The translations under genes were made by a program, and so were the position numbers. From contig JANTQA010000026.1 in assembly GCA_027625915.1 (NCBI GenBank), positions 5,704,001 to 5,768,000 on the forward strand: a stretch of 64,000 bases of DNA. The letters run 5' to 3'. The notes beneath the pieces were generated by a model. That model was given only the letters and a program-made list of their open reading frames with translations, was not told the origin of the DNA and searched no databases. The DNA comes from Anaeramoeba flamelloides. Its lineage: Eukaryota; Metamonada; Anaeramoebidae. Positions 32,738 through 45,325 of the stretch are shown one piece after another (positions within the stretch are counted from its first letter, which is position 1; every line of letters begins with the position of its first letter).

Positions 32738-35700
32738 ATGAACACTTTAGAAGAATTTGAACAGTTATCGTTTGAATTTTACATGAATACTGATCAAGAA
32801 AGCAGAATTAAAATTGAAGGTCAAATTAATAATATAATGACCAATCTGGACAACACTGTGACGATCATTGAAATTTTGGAGAACACAATCGATCCGTATG
32901 CACAGCTCCTCAGCATCACGATCTTGAAAAAAATTATTACGAACTATTGGAATAAAATTGAAGAAAAACAAAGATTAGATCTTAGTAATTGGATGTTCAC
33001 TTTCCTCTCAGAACAAGGGCTTAATTTAACAAATGTGATTTTAAATGGACTAAGTTCGCTTTATGGTCGGCTGTTAAAGATTAGTTGGTTGGAGGATCAA
33101 AAAGGAAATGAAAAGTTATTAAAAAAATTTGTTCCTGTGTTTTTTAAAGGAACCGCCGAACAGTATATTTTGGGATTAAAAATCCTCAAGCAAATCACGA
33201 TTGAATTTAGCACCATTATCAAGGAGAGGGAATTTTTGCTTCGGCATCGGAAAATCTTGGCGTCGTTTCGTGACCGTTTGCTATTGCGCATTTTCAAAAT
33301 AGCAATAAACTCCTTAACACAAGAAGAACAACAGCAAGACTATAATAATACGAATAATGAAATCACTGATTTAAAAGATGACGCTTCTTTGGATTTAATA
33401 ATCAGCGTTTTAACATTTGACATGGGCGGGCTAAATAGGACCGAAGAAGTTGATGGGAATGATAGCTTTAAAGTTTCGATACCAGCTACATGGAGGCTTT
33501 CTTTCAAATGCCTCGAATACACGGAGATACTGTTTAAATGTTATCTATCACTATTTCGGCACCAAAATAAGGACACAAATAATAACCTCAATAGCCAAAA
33601 CCAAAACCAAAACCAAAACCAAGACGAAAATAATAATGATAACAATTATATTCAAAAGGAAAGAACAAACGAACGGGGGGCAAAAATTTTCCGCTCATTA
33701 GGTCTATTAGCGTCATCAAAAAGGGGTGTGTATGGGAAAAAACCAGGGAGGCAAATGTTTTTAAATCAATTAATTAAGGGAATTTGTTATATTTTGGAGA
33801 ACAACATGGGGCTAATTCCAGCAAACAACGATCTGATCCACGAATTCACAAGATTGAACGATAAGATATTATTGCATTTCAACCTGAGGGATTTGGAAAA
33901 AACAGAAATGTTACAAACTTGGCTGTCCTATTTATTTTCTTTAACCTTGAAATGGTCTTCTAACATTGAAACAAAAGGTGCTTTATATTATTTGGGGACC
34001 TTTTGGATCAAGGCAACGTTCCAATTGGAATTATTTAAAACATCTTCAAGCAATAATAATAATAATAATAATATGAAATTAATAAATTACATTCGAGAAA
34101 TAATGTCCAAAATCTCTCAAACGATAATTACCTATAAATGCCAAGAGGTCACAAAAATTGAAATTGAAGATCTGGCTAGTAGCTTTGAAGAAGAGTCAAC
34201 CTTTTTAGTTGAATTAAGAGCATTGAGGGATTTGACGAGAATTGATTATAATTTAACATTTCAATTTATAATTAAAAATTATGATATTTTGATTGAACAA
34301 TGTTATAATAATTCATGGAATGAAATAACCCTTCGAGAAATTTCCTTATTTATAATAATATTTTCTCAATTAATTAGTCAATACAATAAAAGATCTCAAT
34401 CCAATAATTTTGATGATTTATTTTCAACAAACATGCCACCAACTAATTATATCCAAAATAGTCATCACAGTAATAATCAGAATAACACAAAAAATAATTA
34501 CTCATCAACTTCAACCTTTAAATTTAATGGTATCGATAACAACAACAATAATAATAATAACAGCGATAATAATAGTAATAGTAAACTTGAAAAAAAGACA
34601 TTAAATGATTTAAAATTATTGACACGAAGAATGGATGGTGAACTCATCGTAAGAGGAATTGAATTGATTAAATGGAATGAAGAAATGATTTCTAATAATT
34701 CTTTTCCTTCTAGAATTGAGATTTTGGAATTTTCAATATTATCGTTTTTAAAAGAATTTTTAAATGTTTATATTAATTCCAAAAATAACAAATCAACAAG
34801 CTTATCAAGTGTCTTATCAAATTTATTATCTGGATTTGAAAACCACACTGATGTATTTTTATTTATTTTTAAAAAATTAATTTCCAATTTAAAAACTAAA
34901 GAATTAGCTGAAAAACTTATTGCGAAATCATTGAAATTATTAAATCTATTATTTAAATATTTTCGAAGAATGATTGATATCCCAAATTTGCAAGAAACAC
35001 AGGATTTAATTAAAAATCATAATCTAGACATTTTCCCCTTTTTGGACATTTATACAAATTCTTCAAATCCCGTTGCTAACAATTTTCGAGTGATTTTTTA
35101 CAATACCTTATCAAAATTGGTTTTCAATGAAAGGAGGCAAACCGTATTTTGGGAGAAATTTGAAATATTTATCCAGCCATTTGAAAAAACCTTTTTTGAA
35201 TTTGAAAATTTATTAAAAAATTTAAACCAGAATAATATTAATAATAAGAATAAGGATAATGATTTGGAATTTTTTTCAAATAAACCCAAATACACAATCC
35301 AATATTTGGGATTAATCAAAGATTTAAGAGGAATCGTATCCCAATGCAACAACACCCACTATTTTTCTCATTTTTTTCATTGGATATATCCCAAAAAAAT
35401 GGAAATATTAAATCAAATATTTGCAGTCACTTATCAAATTCCAAAAGTTACTGAAAATTATTTTAATCTGTTAATCCAGTTAAGCTCAACCAATGGCAAA
35501 AATAAAAATAGTAGTTACTCGTCTTCTAGAATATTTCCCATTTCTTCACCAAATCTTTATATTTTGTTCAAATTTGCTTGCAACATCCTTTATGAATATA
35601 TATGTGAATCTTTGATCAACATTGATCCCAATTTGATACAGGAACAAATCACAGAAAAGGCAAAAACAATTGCCCTATGCTATAAGTTATTATCAACAAT

Positions 35701-36403
35701 TATTTTTTGTAAGCAAATGAATTTTGGTGTATACAAGGCCTTCAATGACGATTTTTTTGAAAAAACACTATCCGCGTGCTTTAAATTATCAGATTATTTC
35801 CCAACCGATACCATTTTAATTTATCCCAAATTAGCAAAAGCATATTTCCGCTTGTTTGAAGTACTTTCAAAACGCTTGCCCTCAGAAATTATCCAATTAG
35901 ATGAAAATAATTTCAAAGATTTGACCAGTCAAATAAATCTTTCAATACATTCCAAAAATACTAAATTCTATTATAAGGCTTGCAATATCATTACCAGACT
36001 TGTCATGTTTTATCTTGAAAATTATGGTAACCGTTTCTTAAAAAATGAAAAAAAAAAATCATTGGCCAACACTTTACACCAACAGTTTTTAAATAATTTT
36101 GATAATTTAGAATCAATTTTTAACCAGTTGTTTGACCTCGTACTTTATGAATACAAATTAGAGGTTGGTAATATTTCAGGGACTTTGCTCGGACTAATTT
36201 TATTAAACGACCAACTTTATATTAATTTCAAAAATAACATGTTTAATTCAGTTCTCGAAAAACACGAGAAAGATTTGGATATTTTATTTACAAAGTTATT
36301 GGAAGACGTCGATCATACCCTTTCAAAAAGAAATCAAGACACATTCTCACACAATTTAAACAGTTTCCGTTACCGTGTAAGAGAAGACGGAATATTATTT
36401 TAA
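32738..36403 (+). CDS. XPO7: Exportin-7 (RanBP16-like karyopherin)
   Basis: An intronless 1221-residue importin-beta-superfamily nuclear transport receptor, longer than animal XPO7 (~1087) because of Asn/Gln-rich inserts. XPO7 moves cargo across nuclear pores with RanGTP. The N-terminal HEAT repeats match the family: YAQLLSITILKKIITNYW, then LYGRLLKISWLEDQK, and HRKILASFRDRLL. Further family landmarks appear in order: IPATWRLSFK (~245), RRMDGELIVRGIELIKW (~630), GLIKDLRGIVSQCN, FFHWIYPKKMEILNQIF, MNFGVYKAFNDDFFEK, YPKLAKAYFRLFEVLSKRLP and the C-terminal GTLLGLILLNDQLY and NQDTFSHNLNSFRYRVRED. The inserts are encoded by AAT/AAC repeats (33590-33650, 34050-34075, 34535-34580). Start ATG follows CCCAAA. 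Confidence 0.93.
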   Translation: MNTLEEFEQLSFEFYMNTDQESRIKIEGQINNIMTNLDNTVTIIEILENTIDPYAQLLSITILKKIITNYWNKIEEKQRLDLSNWMFTFLSEQGLNLTNVILNGLSSLYGRLLKISWLEDQKGNEKLLKKFVPVFFKGTAEQYILGLKILKQITIEFSTIIKEREFLLRHRKILASFRDRLLLRIFKIAINSLTQEEQQQDYNNTNNEITDLKDDASLDLIISVLTFDMGGLNRTEEVDGNDSFKVSIPATWRLSFKCLEYTEILFKCYLSLFRHQNKDTNNNLNSQNQNQNQNQDENNNDNNYIQKERTNERGAKIFRSLGLLASSKRGVYGKKPGRQMFLNQLIKGICYILENNMGLIPANNDLIHEFTRLNDKILLHFNLRDLEKTEMLQTWLSYLFSLTLKWSSNIETKGALYYLGTFWIKATFQLELFKTSSSNNNNNNNMKLINYIREIMSKISQTIITYKCQEVTKIEIEDLASSFEEESTFLVELRALRDLTRIDYNLTFQFIIKNYDILIEQCYNNSWNEITLREISLFIIIFSQLISQYNKRSQSNNFDDLFSTNMPPTNYIQNSHHSNNQNNTKNNYSSTSTFKFNGIDNNNNNNNNSDNNSNSKLEKKTLNDLKLLTRRMDGELIVRGIELIKWNEEMISNNSFPSRIEILEFSILSFLKEFLNVYINSKNNKSTSLSSVLSNLLSGFENHTDVFLFIFKKLISNLKTKELAEKLIAKSLKLLNLLFKYFRRMIDIPNLQETQDLIKNHNLDIFPFLDIYTNSSNPVANNFRVIFYNTLSKLVFNERRQTVFWEKFEIFIQPFEKTFFEFENLLKNLNQNNINNKNKDNDLEFFSNKPKYTIQYLGLIKDLRGIVSQCNNTHYFSHFFHWIYPKKMEILNQIFAVTYQIPKVTENYFNLLIQLSSTNGKNKNSSYSSSRIFPISSPNLYILFKFACNILYEYICESLINIDPNLIQEQITEKAKTIALCYKLLSTIIFCKQMNFGVYKAFNDDFFEKTLSACFKLSDYFPTDTILIYPKLAKAYFRLFEVLSKRLPSEIIQLDENNFKDLTSQINLSIHSKNTKFYYKACNIITRLVMFYLENYGNRFLKNEKKKSLANTLHQQFLNNFDNLESIFNQLFDLVLYEYKLEVGNISGTLLGLILLNDQLYINFKNNMFNSVLEKHEKDLDILFTKLLEDVDHTLSKRNQDTFSHNLNSFRYRVREDGILF

Positions 36404-37879
36404 GATATTTAGATACTCTTTTTTTTTTTTTTTTTTTGTTATTTTATTTTTTGAATAATATTGGTTAAATTCATTCCAATTCAAATTACATTATTATTTT
36501 ATTTTATCAACAAAGTTTGCAAAACAAATTATAAAATAAAAATAAAAAATTACCATTATAGAAATGGGATTTGTTGGTGAAATCAATTACCAATTAAAAA
36601 GAAGCATAAAAACAAGTATTTTGTTTTTGTTTTTTTATATATTAATATAATGGAATTAAATGTTGAACTCTGGTTATAAAATAAATGCTTATATATAGTT
36701 GTTTGAAAAAATTTTGACAAAATATTCAAAATTACAAATATTACCTTATTTCTTGTGGGGGTTTGCTGTTGAATATTTTTTAAAAAACTTTTCTTTTTCG
36801 AAATTATTTTTTAAATTAAAAAAAAAACAAAAAGAGTTTATTTTTTTTATTTTTGATAGATTGAAAAAAAAAAAAACTATTAACAATATTCAAGAATAAA
36901 TAAATATTTCCCTATTTATTTCATTGCTTTTTCTTTTTTCTCTTTTTTTTTCTTTTTCTTTTTCTTTATTTTTCTTTTCTATTTTTGATCCTTAATTTTT
37001 CTTTTACTTTTTTTTTTTTGATACTTTTTTTTTTGCAAAAGATCAAGTTGGAAAAAAAAAAAGATTTTTGAAAATATCAATTAAAAACATTAGAAAAATT
37101 GAGATTATCTAATGTTTTTTGAAAGTGACTTTATTTTTTAAACATTAAATCTTCTTGTCAGCTTTTTTTTCAGTGAAAGTAAAGTAATAAAAAATTCTTT
37201 ATTTTCATTTCAAAAATTGTGAATTACTTTTATTTTTTTTCAGTTTTGATTTTATTTTTGAAATATCGGGATTTCATATATTTGGAATAATTTAAAAGGA
37301 GAATGTGAATATGATTTATATGTAAGTTGTTCTGGAATATCAAATAATATAATTATTTTAATTCAATGTATTTTTCAAGGTGAGTTCCAATTTTTAAAAT
37401 GGTTTTTATTTCTACATTTTTTTAATAAAGTTTTGTTCGATAAAATGAAAATAAAGAATATTGATTCTTCTGATTTTTTTTATATTAATAATTATTGTCC
37501 AAATTTTCAAATTAAAAAATTGAAAGAAATAGTTACTTTCCAGGTTTCTATAAAGTGATATTAAATACGGGAATGTTACTAATTATTTTTATTTCTATTT
37601 TGAAATTTCGAAAATCATTTTAAAAAAAATTTAGAAAATCCCAGTTTCTAATTTTATACATTATAATAATAATCCAATAATTGAATTACCAATAAATTAT
37701 ACAATAGATTTTAAGTTTAGATCTCTTAAAAAAATCATGAAAAATTATGAATTTTTTCAAAATAAAGTAACAATGGTAAAATTAATTTTAAATACAAAAT
37801 AGTATCTTTGAGATATTTAATAAACTCCTAAAGTTTAATAATGTTATTATTGTTCAATTGCTGATATCTATGATATATA

Positions 37880-37970
37880 CAGTAAGTATCCCACTTAAGG
37901 TACAAACTTTTTTAGAATTTTAATCAACAAAAAAATCTCAAATTAAACACATATTTTTGAATTTTTTTTT
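37880..37970. mobile_element. CAGTCAG MITE, decayed left half
   Basis: Begins CAGTAAGTATCCCACTTAAG after TA, keeps AAAAAAATCTCAAATTAAA, then loses similarity. An old truncated copy. Confidence 0.5.
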
Positions 37971-39594
37971 CTGGGTTAATTTTAGTTGGAAATTTTGACA
38001 TTGGGTGTGGATATGACTATATTTATATTATCTTTAAACTAAAATATTATAGATAAATGTTTAACAAAACAAAAATATCTAATAAAAACAATGAAAAAAA
38101 ATTATCAAGTTGGTATTTCCGAAAAAGTGGATAATTTTTTTTTTAAATATTTCATAAAAAATAAATTTTTTTTTAGTAGAGCTATTCATTAATTGAAAAT
38201 GACAAATAAAGTGAATTATTAATACTGATCGAATCAATTACTATGTTATTTATTTCGCGATATGTTTGTTGAAATAGTTCCGAAAATAAATAAAAAAAAT
38301 TAGTATTGTTTATGGTCAAATCGATATACAACTAATTTCAATAAAAAAAAAAAAAAAAAAACAAATATGAGAAGGATACAAATGACTTTTTAAAAAATAG
38401 AATACATTTAAATGTTTTATAATTCTATTGGGAATTTTTTCAATATTACAAAAGTTATGAAAACAATTTTTTCAATCAAAAAGATTATAATAAATAGCAA
38501 TTTTCACCCTTAAAAAATATCAGATAAAATTGAGATCAGAAAATTTAATATATTTTATTTATGTAATAAAACACTGAAAAGGAAATTTAATTATTCTCAA
38601 AAATCAATAATTGGTTGTTGGTGGTCTCGTAAATTTAAATGGTATTATGATGATAGAATTTAATAAAGATATTTAAAAATAAATTTACCCCACTTTTTAG
38701 GTAATAAATTCATTATTTCTGATATCTTTTCTCCAAATCAAAATTGAATTAAATTCGAATAAATTGATTTTGAAAAGAAAATAATAATAGTAATGAATAT
38801 TTAATAAGTATCAATTGTAAAATGGAGCAATTCAAAAAAAAAAAATATTTAAAAAAAAAAATGAATTTACATAATAGTATTGGATAGATTTTTCCAACTA
38901 TTTCTTTTATTTCTTTTTCAACTAAAAATTTACATTCTCTTTTTTAGGGGCGATTGTTACTGAAATATGAAGAAAATTCAATGCAATGACTTTGTAATTT
39001 ATTTATTAGCCCAATACGTAACAGAAAAACAGATAAGATTTAAAGTTATAATAATGAAATATCCCAAAAATGATATTAAAAAAACAAAATAATTTTCAAT
39101 ATTTTCTTTTCTACATGAAAAACTCTAGTTATGAGAATTATTGTGACATAAATCAGAAATAAAAAAAAAATATAATTTTTTTTTATTACAATTTAAATTT
39201 CGAACATTTTTATTTATTTTTTTTTCAAAAAATATCTTTTGTTGAAGGCAATTAAACTGTATTACTCAATTGAATTTCAAAATTTTCTTTAAAATAAAGT
39301 GTTTTGAGAGTCTGTTCTTAGAATGAAAAAAAGGTAATATGAAATAAAAATATTTTGTACAGTATTTTGGAAATATGTATAAAAAAAATGAAATAAATAT
39401 CAAACAAAAACAAAACAATCAAATATTTATTTTAAATGACAAAAAAAATTATAGAATCCAATTTTTTTTTTAATTTCAGACTTTAAAAAAAATTGGCTGG
39501 TAATAAAGATGTTAAGAACTTTATTCCTGAAAATGTTTTTAATTTGTGATTCTTCAGCATAATTTCTTAAAAAAAAAAAAGTTTAGAAATTGGA

Positions 39595-40030
39595 GAAGTG
39601 ACATCGAGTACATTCGAGTGCCGTCACGTGCCTATGTTTTCAGGTTTTTTTTGTTTTATTAGTAAAGTGTTCTAGGTTTTTTTTACTTTTTGAAATAAAC
39701 AGAAAATTTTAATAAATTTTCGGTTAATTTCAAAAATTAAAAAAAAACTAACGAAAATCTATTGATTTTCCAAATAAACATAAAACTCAAGAAAATCTAA
39801 AGGCAGTTTTTTTTAATTCAAGAAATAAACAAAAAATTTCAGAATTTTTCTTTTAATTTCTAGAATTAAAAAAAAACATAAAGGCAGTTTTCCGGGGTCA
39901 AAAGAATCGAGTAAAATCAAATATTTAGCTCAATTACTTTGAATTTTGGAAAACCTAATAGTAGTTTTTTAAAATTTAAAAGAATTAGATAGAATCCAAG
40001 ATTTTGGTAAACCCTTTCGAATTAAAAAAA
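39595..40030. repeat. Modular palindrome cluster, copy 3
   Basis: Starts GAGTACATTCGAGTGCCGTC, then CTAGGTTTTTTTTACTTTTTG with its inverse, then AAATAAACATAAAACTC and AAGAATCGAGTAAAATC palindromes. Same module types as 20310-20800, more diverged. Confidence 0.5.
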
Positions 40031-40362
40031 CTACATGGTTTATAGGAGAAAAGTGATTTTCTCTCTGCAAAAATAAATAAATAAATAAATAAACATTAAT
40101 ATGTTTTTTTTTTTTTCAAAAACATGTTTTAAGTCTAGAATGAGAAAAAAAAAATAAATAAATAATAATTATAAATATAAAATAGAACATAAAGTAATCC
40201 CAACTATTGTTTGGAAAAATTAAAATTAATCTTTCAACAATTTCTATATCAATTTTCCATACTCCATTGAATTATTATATGATCTACAGTTTTTTTTTTT
40301 TTTTTTTTTTTGAGACTGTGGCAATTTTGGAATCTAATTCATTTATGGAAGGAACCTGGCAA

Positions 40363-41439
40363 TTATATTCTTTGAGAAGATCTAGATACACACTCTTCTG
40401 TTTGGCTCATTTTAATTGGACTCAATTCAAGATCAATGTGATTTGTGGTTTCAATTTCCAGTTGATTTGTTTCATGAATTAAATTTTTATAATAATTGGA
40501 ACACAGGAAGGTGGGGTAACTATTTGATAACATTAAAAGAAAAACTTCATCATTTGCCTCATCAAAAAGATTGGAATTGATCTGTTCATTTTCAAATATT
40601 TCAATAATATTTTTTCGTGTATGGCTTTCAATATTTATTTCAAGATGTGCTCCTGTTTGGATAAAAGTTGAAAAAAGTTTTTTTGAATATTTTTTTCTTT
40701 TATTTTTTGAAGAGATCTTTTTAAATTTAATAACTGCGGTATAAAACATGATATTTTCCAATGAATAATCGTTTTGGCAAAATTGAACAAAATATTTCAA
40801 CTTTTCGGGGTTGTTCAAGATGTTCAGGAAATGCTCTGTTGAATAATGCATTTTTTTCCCCTCTGCGAGGTTTTTTTTCATCTGTGATTCCCTCAGACTT
40901 AAGTATAAAGGATAACCATAGGTAATAAACATATCGAAATAAATTAAAAAACAGATTTGATAAATAATTGGGATATCAATAATGTTGCCATTCAGTGCAT
41001 TGAAAAGTGTAAAGGTTAATACCCCAATTACTTGGAAGGATCTTTCTTTTTTAATTTTATAAGGATCTTTGATTTTTCGGATTTTCCAAATGAAAAAGAT
41101 CAATGTACTTAAATGTGAAAGAACCATTACAATCATTGTGGTTGTAAAGCTTGATTCGCCTCTACAGCCCCCTTCCTTATCTTCAATTACGGCACCTATA
41201 CTCATTAGTATTCCCGATATCACAGCCATTACAACCACATGAATCAAAATTGCCAAAAAGATTACTTTACTAGTAATTTTTAATCTTTTGGTATAAAATC
41301 TTGACTCAATCGATTTGATTGCTTCTTCATAGTCTTCATTAATAATGTTTTCAAATTCATTTCTATTTTTTGATTGTATTCTTGAATTTGTATGTACAGT
41401 TGATGTCAAAGATTCTAAATTACCGGAATTGGATTGCAT
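40363..41439 (-). CDS. Membrane protein with C-terminal RGS domain
   Basis: A 358-residue protein. Residues 1-57 are hydrophilic. Four hydrophobic segments follow at about 59-84, 98-118, 135-155 and 157-180, with a Cys-containing loop (EDKEGGCRGESSF) between the first two. Residues 200-321 are an RGS domain: EHFLNILNNPEKLKYFVQFC, SLENIMFYTAVIKFKKI, then IESHTRKNIIEIFENEQI and FDEANDEVFLLMLSNSYPTF. RGS domains speed GTP hydrolysis on G-alpha subunits. The layout resembles 7TM-RGS fusions of plants and amoebae, but only four membrane segments are seen. The frame is closed by a TAA about 50 bases upstream of the ATG with no convincing acceptor, so it is either a genuinely short form or has lost upstream exons. 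Confidence 0.85.
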   Translation of the reverse strand: MQSNSGNLESLTSTVHTNSRIQSKNRNEFENIINEDYEEAIKSIESRFYTKRLKITSKVIFLAILIHVVVMAVISGILMSIGAVIEDKEGGCRGESSFTTTMIVMVLSHLSTLIFFIWKIRKIKDPYKIKKERSFQVIGVLTFTLFNALNGNIIDIPIIYQICFLIYFDMFITYGYPLYLSLRESQMKKNLAEGKKMHYSTEHFLNILNNPEKLKYFVQFCQNDYSLENIMFYTAVIKFKKISSKNKRKKYSKKLFSTFIQTGAHLEINIESHTRKNIIEIFENEQINSNLFDEANDEVFLLMLSNSYPTFLCSNYYKNLIHETNQLEIETTNHIDLELSPIKMSQTEECVSRSSQRI

Positions 41440-42256
41440 TTCTAGAAAATGTTTTGCCTCAATTAATTTCTCTCTTTTTTATAAATTTATTTAATTGTAT
41501 TCATATTTATATTTATATTTAAAGGAAAATTAAAGATTCATCAAAAAATTAGAAGAAGAATAATTTCATAAATTCGGATCAAAAAGTTATTATAAAATCA
41601 TTTTCTATAAATGTAATTATGGTTAAAAACATATTCTCTCAAATAATAGAATGAAAGAAGAAAAACCCTTACTAAGAGTTGAATCAAAAAAATTTGTATA
41701 TATAGCAATTACAATAATAAAATTAAAAACTAAAATAATGAATTTTTCATTTTTTATTGAAAGGGGATTTCATTAAAGTAAATTGGCCAAAAAAATTTTC
41801 AATTGATTTTTCAATTATACATTCAGTTAATAGAAAATATAGATGAAAACTAAAGTAGTTTAATCGAATTGATACAAATTATTATAAAAATATGAAAAAA
41901 AAAAAAATCAATGATTAAGTGTGTATTCCATGAATTGGTATTTTAATATTAAAAAGGTAGACCCTTTTCAAACTTAATGTGCGGGGGGGATTAACTTTCT
42001 TTGGATTTTTAAAATCGGTTCAGCTTAATTGATACCAATTTCAATTGAATTTGTAAATTGGAGTTTATATCCCAAGTCTTCTCTTAGTGTTCCTTCAGAT
42101 TTCTGATTTCGAACAAAAATTGTAAAAATGTTCAAGAAGATTGTAATTTTGTGTTTTGATGTTAAACTGTGAATTTAATTTCAAAATGTTAATTTGAATT
42201 AAACTGAGTTTGAAGAAAGTTCAATAAATATTAAAAATTAAATGAAAGTCAACATA
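41440..42256. other. AT-rich intergenic region
   Basis: Upstream side of the RGS gene. A G run at about 41983-41989. No gene or repeat recognised. Confidence 0.4.
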
Positions 42257-42776
42257 AGGTTGTCAATCCCTAAATTTTAAAAAAAAAAGATCATCTTGTA
42301 ATGGTTAAAACCATGTTATTTTGGTTCTTAGCTGATCGATCTTGGGCTTGATATGGTTTTTAATACAAGTTAAAAAAGGCACTTTTCTTCATTTATTTTT
42401 TTTTTTTTTTCAGAAATTTGAAATTGAAAAGTTTATGGCTAATATATCAGAAAGTAAGTTATACAAAAATGTGGTTTTGGTTGACAATCAAAATTTTTCA
42501 ATCGTTTTGATATTATTTGGAGCTTTTTAAAAAAAAATTTGTTTAGTAAATTGGACAAAAGTGAAAAAAAATAATTTGTTTTTAAATACCTACCAATCTA
42601 TTAGTCTGCCACCCATCATTTCGGATTTCGGAAAAAAAATAAATTTACTAAAATACCTTTTTTAACTTTTATAAAAATCCATATCAAGCCCAAGATCGAT
42701 CAGCTAAGAACCAAAATAACATGGCTTTATCCATTACAAGATAATCTTTTCTTTAAAATTTTAGGGGATTGTAATC
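42257..42776. mobile_element. TIR element family 'GATCGATC', copy 1
   Basis: Arms of ~100 bp: the left holds AATCCCTAAATTTTAAA, CATGTTATTTTGGTTCTTAG and CTGATCGATCTTGGGCTTG. The right is their inverse (CAAGCCCAAGATCGATCAG..). A second copy is at 59183-59740. The centre has a T-run ending CAG, a 45-base block with ATGGCTAATATATCAGAAAG, then GTAAGT, so it looks like an exon with both splice sites. Confidence 0.75.
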
Positions 42777-45137
42777 ATTAATAAAGTGAGGACTTGGGGT
42801 CTAAAAAATGTTAATTAAATAGCTCAAAATAACAAACTTGGAAGATTGTTATTACCCACATCAGCTTTAAAGAAACTTTTTAAAACAGTTTTAGAATTGT
42901 TTTAAGATAACTCTTTCCAAACCTATAAACAGTTGTAAAAACTCTATTTTATCTTTAATAAAATTTTGGAGTCATATCTTCTCAATTGTTAATGAATGGG
43001 GATCTTTTGATTTTTACAAAACAGTTAAAGGTTAAATAAGCCAAATATTTCTAAAAAAATTTCAGAAAATATAATAAATTTTGAACATACTTCTTGTTAA
43101 AAAATAAAAATCAATTTCCTTGAAGATAATGAGAAAACTGTGATTGAAGTTATACCAAAATTCAATTTTTTTGTAGAAGGTAATACTGGTCTTTGTAATT
43201 TATATGGAATAAAATTTTTGATGATTTTCTTTCATTTTACCTTCTGTACCTGACTTTCAATTTGGTTACTTAGTTCACCCAGTATATACAACATAATTCA
43301 CAACAACAAAAAAGAGTCAAATCAGGATCCAGAAATTCTCATTTGTTGATTTAAAAACTCTTTATGAATCGAAAAAAAGGAAAATCAAACAAAAATTTTA
43401 TCTCAAGATAATGAAAAATAACTGTAGTTTTTAGATTTAATTTCACAGTTACAAAACAACAGTTAGTGTATATAAAACCTCGTTAACTTTGATTTGTTGA
43501 ATCCAATCACAAGATTTTTATTTTGAGAAAATTTAAAAGAAGTAAATCACAATTTTGTCCAAAAAACACGAATAATTGTGAAATCATTTTTAAACATGTG
43601 TATTATATGAGAAACTTTATTAGAAAAGTTAATTTAAAGAACAATAACAAATTGGCCGTGTTGAAAGGACCCCTTTCATTCAATTTTTGCAATGACTAAC
43701 TAGTTTTTGAGAAATTATTTTTGTGTTTCTTTCTTACATCTATTAACAAAAGATCCACAATCTAATTTTGCACTAATTCAATTCAAAAATGTTTTTTTTC
43801 TTTCACAAATAATGATTAAAGTTTGAGAAATTCTTTTTTTTTACAAAAAGAAAATTTTAGAAATCACCTAAAGAAAAATTAATTTATTTAATATTCTTGT
43901 AAACCCAAAACTATTGCCCAAATTCAGACAATTCAAGTTTTATAACGAGTTCTGTATTTTAAAAAAGTTTATAAATTTTTTAATCATTTTTCTGAATTCA
44001 TATTTCGATACCTTGGGTGAACGAACCATTTAAAAACAATTCTTAATTTCAAATAAAAAAATATACCATATTTGTGTTTTTTTTTAAAAAATAAATTAAG
44101 ATCTTATTTTGCTCAACTATTTTAACAAATTTCGTCAAAAAGTTTTCAAAAGTGTGAAAAGTATTGCTTCAAATGGTAAGAAAAAAGGATTGGCAAAACT
44201 TTTATTTAGCTATTATTACTTACTTTTATCAAATTTCAATCCAATATAAAGGGGGTAATATCCTGAAAGAAAAAAAAATTCTTCTTATTTTTGAAAAGAA
44301 ATAACAAATTGTGTAAAGTTATTTTGATGCCTTTTTCAAGATTCGGTTTGTTAAAACAAACTCATTATTAATTCTATTTCTTTTTTTGAACGAATTAAAA
44401 AAAAAATAAAATAATTTTCAGAAGTCCCTTTTTCAAAAACTTAAAAAAGATTTTCCAAAAAAGGAATCCTATTGCAAGAACCAAATTAAACCTAAAAAAA
44501 ATAAAAAAGGTGTAAAAAATGAGAAAATGAAAAAAAAAAGTTCAACATACTTGTTAAGAATGTAAGTGTAGTGTATTCTCCATGATTGCAGAATTGGAAT
44601 CCACAAATAATTTGTATAAGTGAACAAACATATGATTATCAAAAATTTACAATTCTGGGTTTTTTTGTTGATCCGTAGTATGAAAGAAAACAATAAGATG
44701 AGCTGTGAATTAAACAAATAAAAAAAAGTTAATGTTTTGGATCTTGCCTAGTGTATTCGTAGAATAAGAAAAGGAAGAACTTATTAGGTTATGAACACAT
44801 TTTTAAGTTATTTGGTGAAAAGTGAAACAAAAGGTACTTTAATTGGTGGGGCCGATCTGTACTTCCAAAAAAGCATTGCAAATACTCCCGAAAATACTGC
44901 AGAAGTGGTTAACAAAATATGAATAAATTGTATTTCACTCATCTAACAAAAAAATTGAAAAGGTTCTTTTCGAAAAAAAAAGGAATTATAAAAAAATAAT
45001 TATCAGTTTTAACAGTTCTTAATTTATTATACAATTAAATTTAATTAAATTCAAAACCTGTGTTTATAAAAGAATTTACAACACTCCCCTAAAATAGTCT
45101 GAAAAATATTTATTTTTAAAAAAAATCTTTTTTCAAA
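42777..45137. other. AT-rich intergenic region
   Basis: About 2.4 kb in which I see no supported coding frame, repeat or RNA gene. Confidence 0.4.
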
Positions 45138-45325
45138 ATGGGCAATGAAAAAATAGAACCTGATCTCCAACCAATTAAAAATGAAAAGTATTTCTTTGAT
45201 ATTATTTGGATTGTTTTTTGACAAAGGAAGGTTTAAATTACAATTTTTTTTTCAGAGGAGTCTAAAAGATCTGGAATATCTTCAGAATAGGAATGATCAC
45301 TTGAATATTTTAAAATTGTTATGTG
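45138..45325 (+). CDS. Possible small multi-exon gene, first exons only
   Basis: ATG in a CAAAATG context opens MGNEKIEPDLQPIKNE and meets the donor GTATTT at 45188. A T-tract ends in TTTCAG/TTTCAGAG at 45255-45257. If the second AG is used, the next exon reads SLKDLEYLQNRNDHLNILKL up to a GTGAGT donor near 45322. A plausible later exon, EMKINPVFTPFIR, ends at a TAA near 45593. Splice phases do not settle one model, and no family is recognised. Composition and context look coding; the product is unknown. Confidence 0.3.

Larger units (their letters stand above)
36404..40362. other. AT-rich intergenic region, possible decayed frame
   Basis: Mostly homopolymer-rich sequence. At about 37270-37560 the plus strand stays open for ~95 codons without an ATG near its beginning (WNNLKGECEYDLYVSCSG..). 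This may be an exon or a relic; I recognise no family. A half MITE and a palindrome cluster in this stretch are listed separately. Confidence 0.35.
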
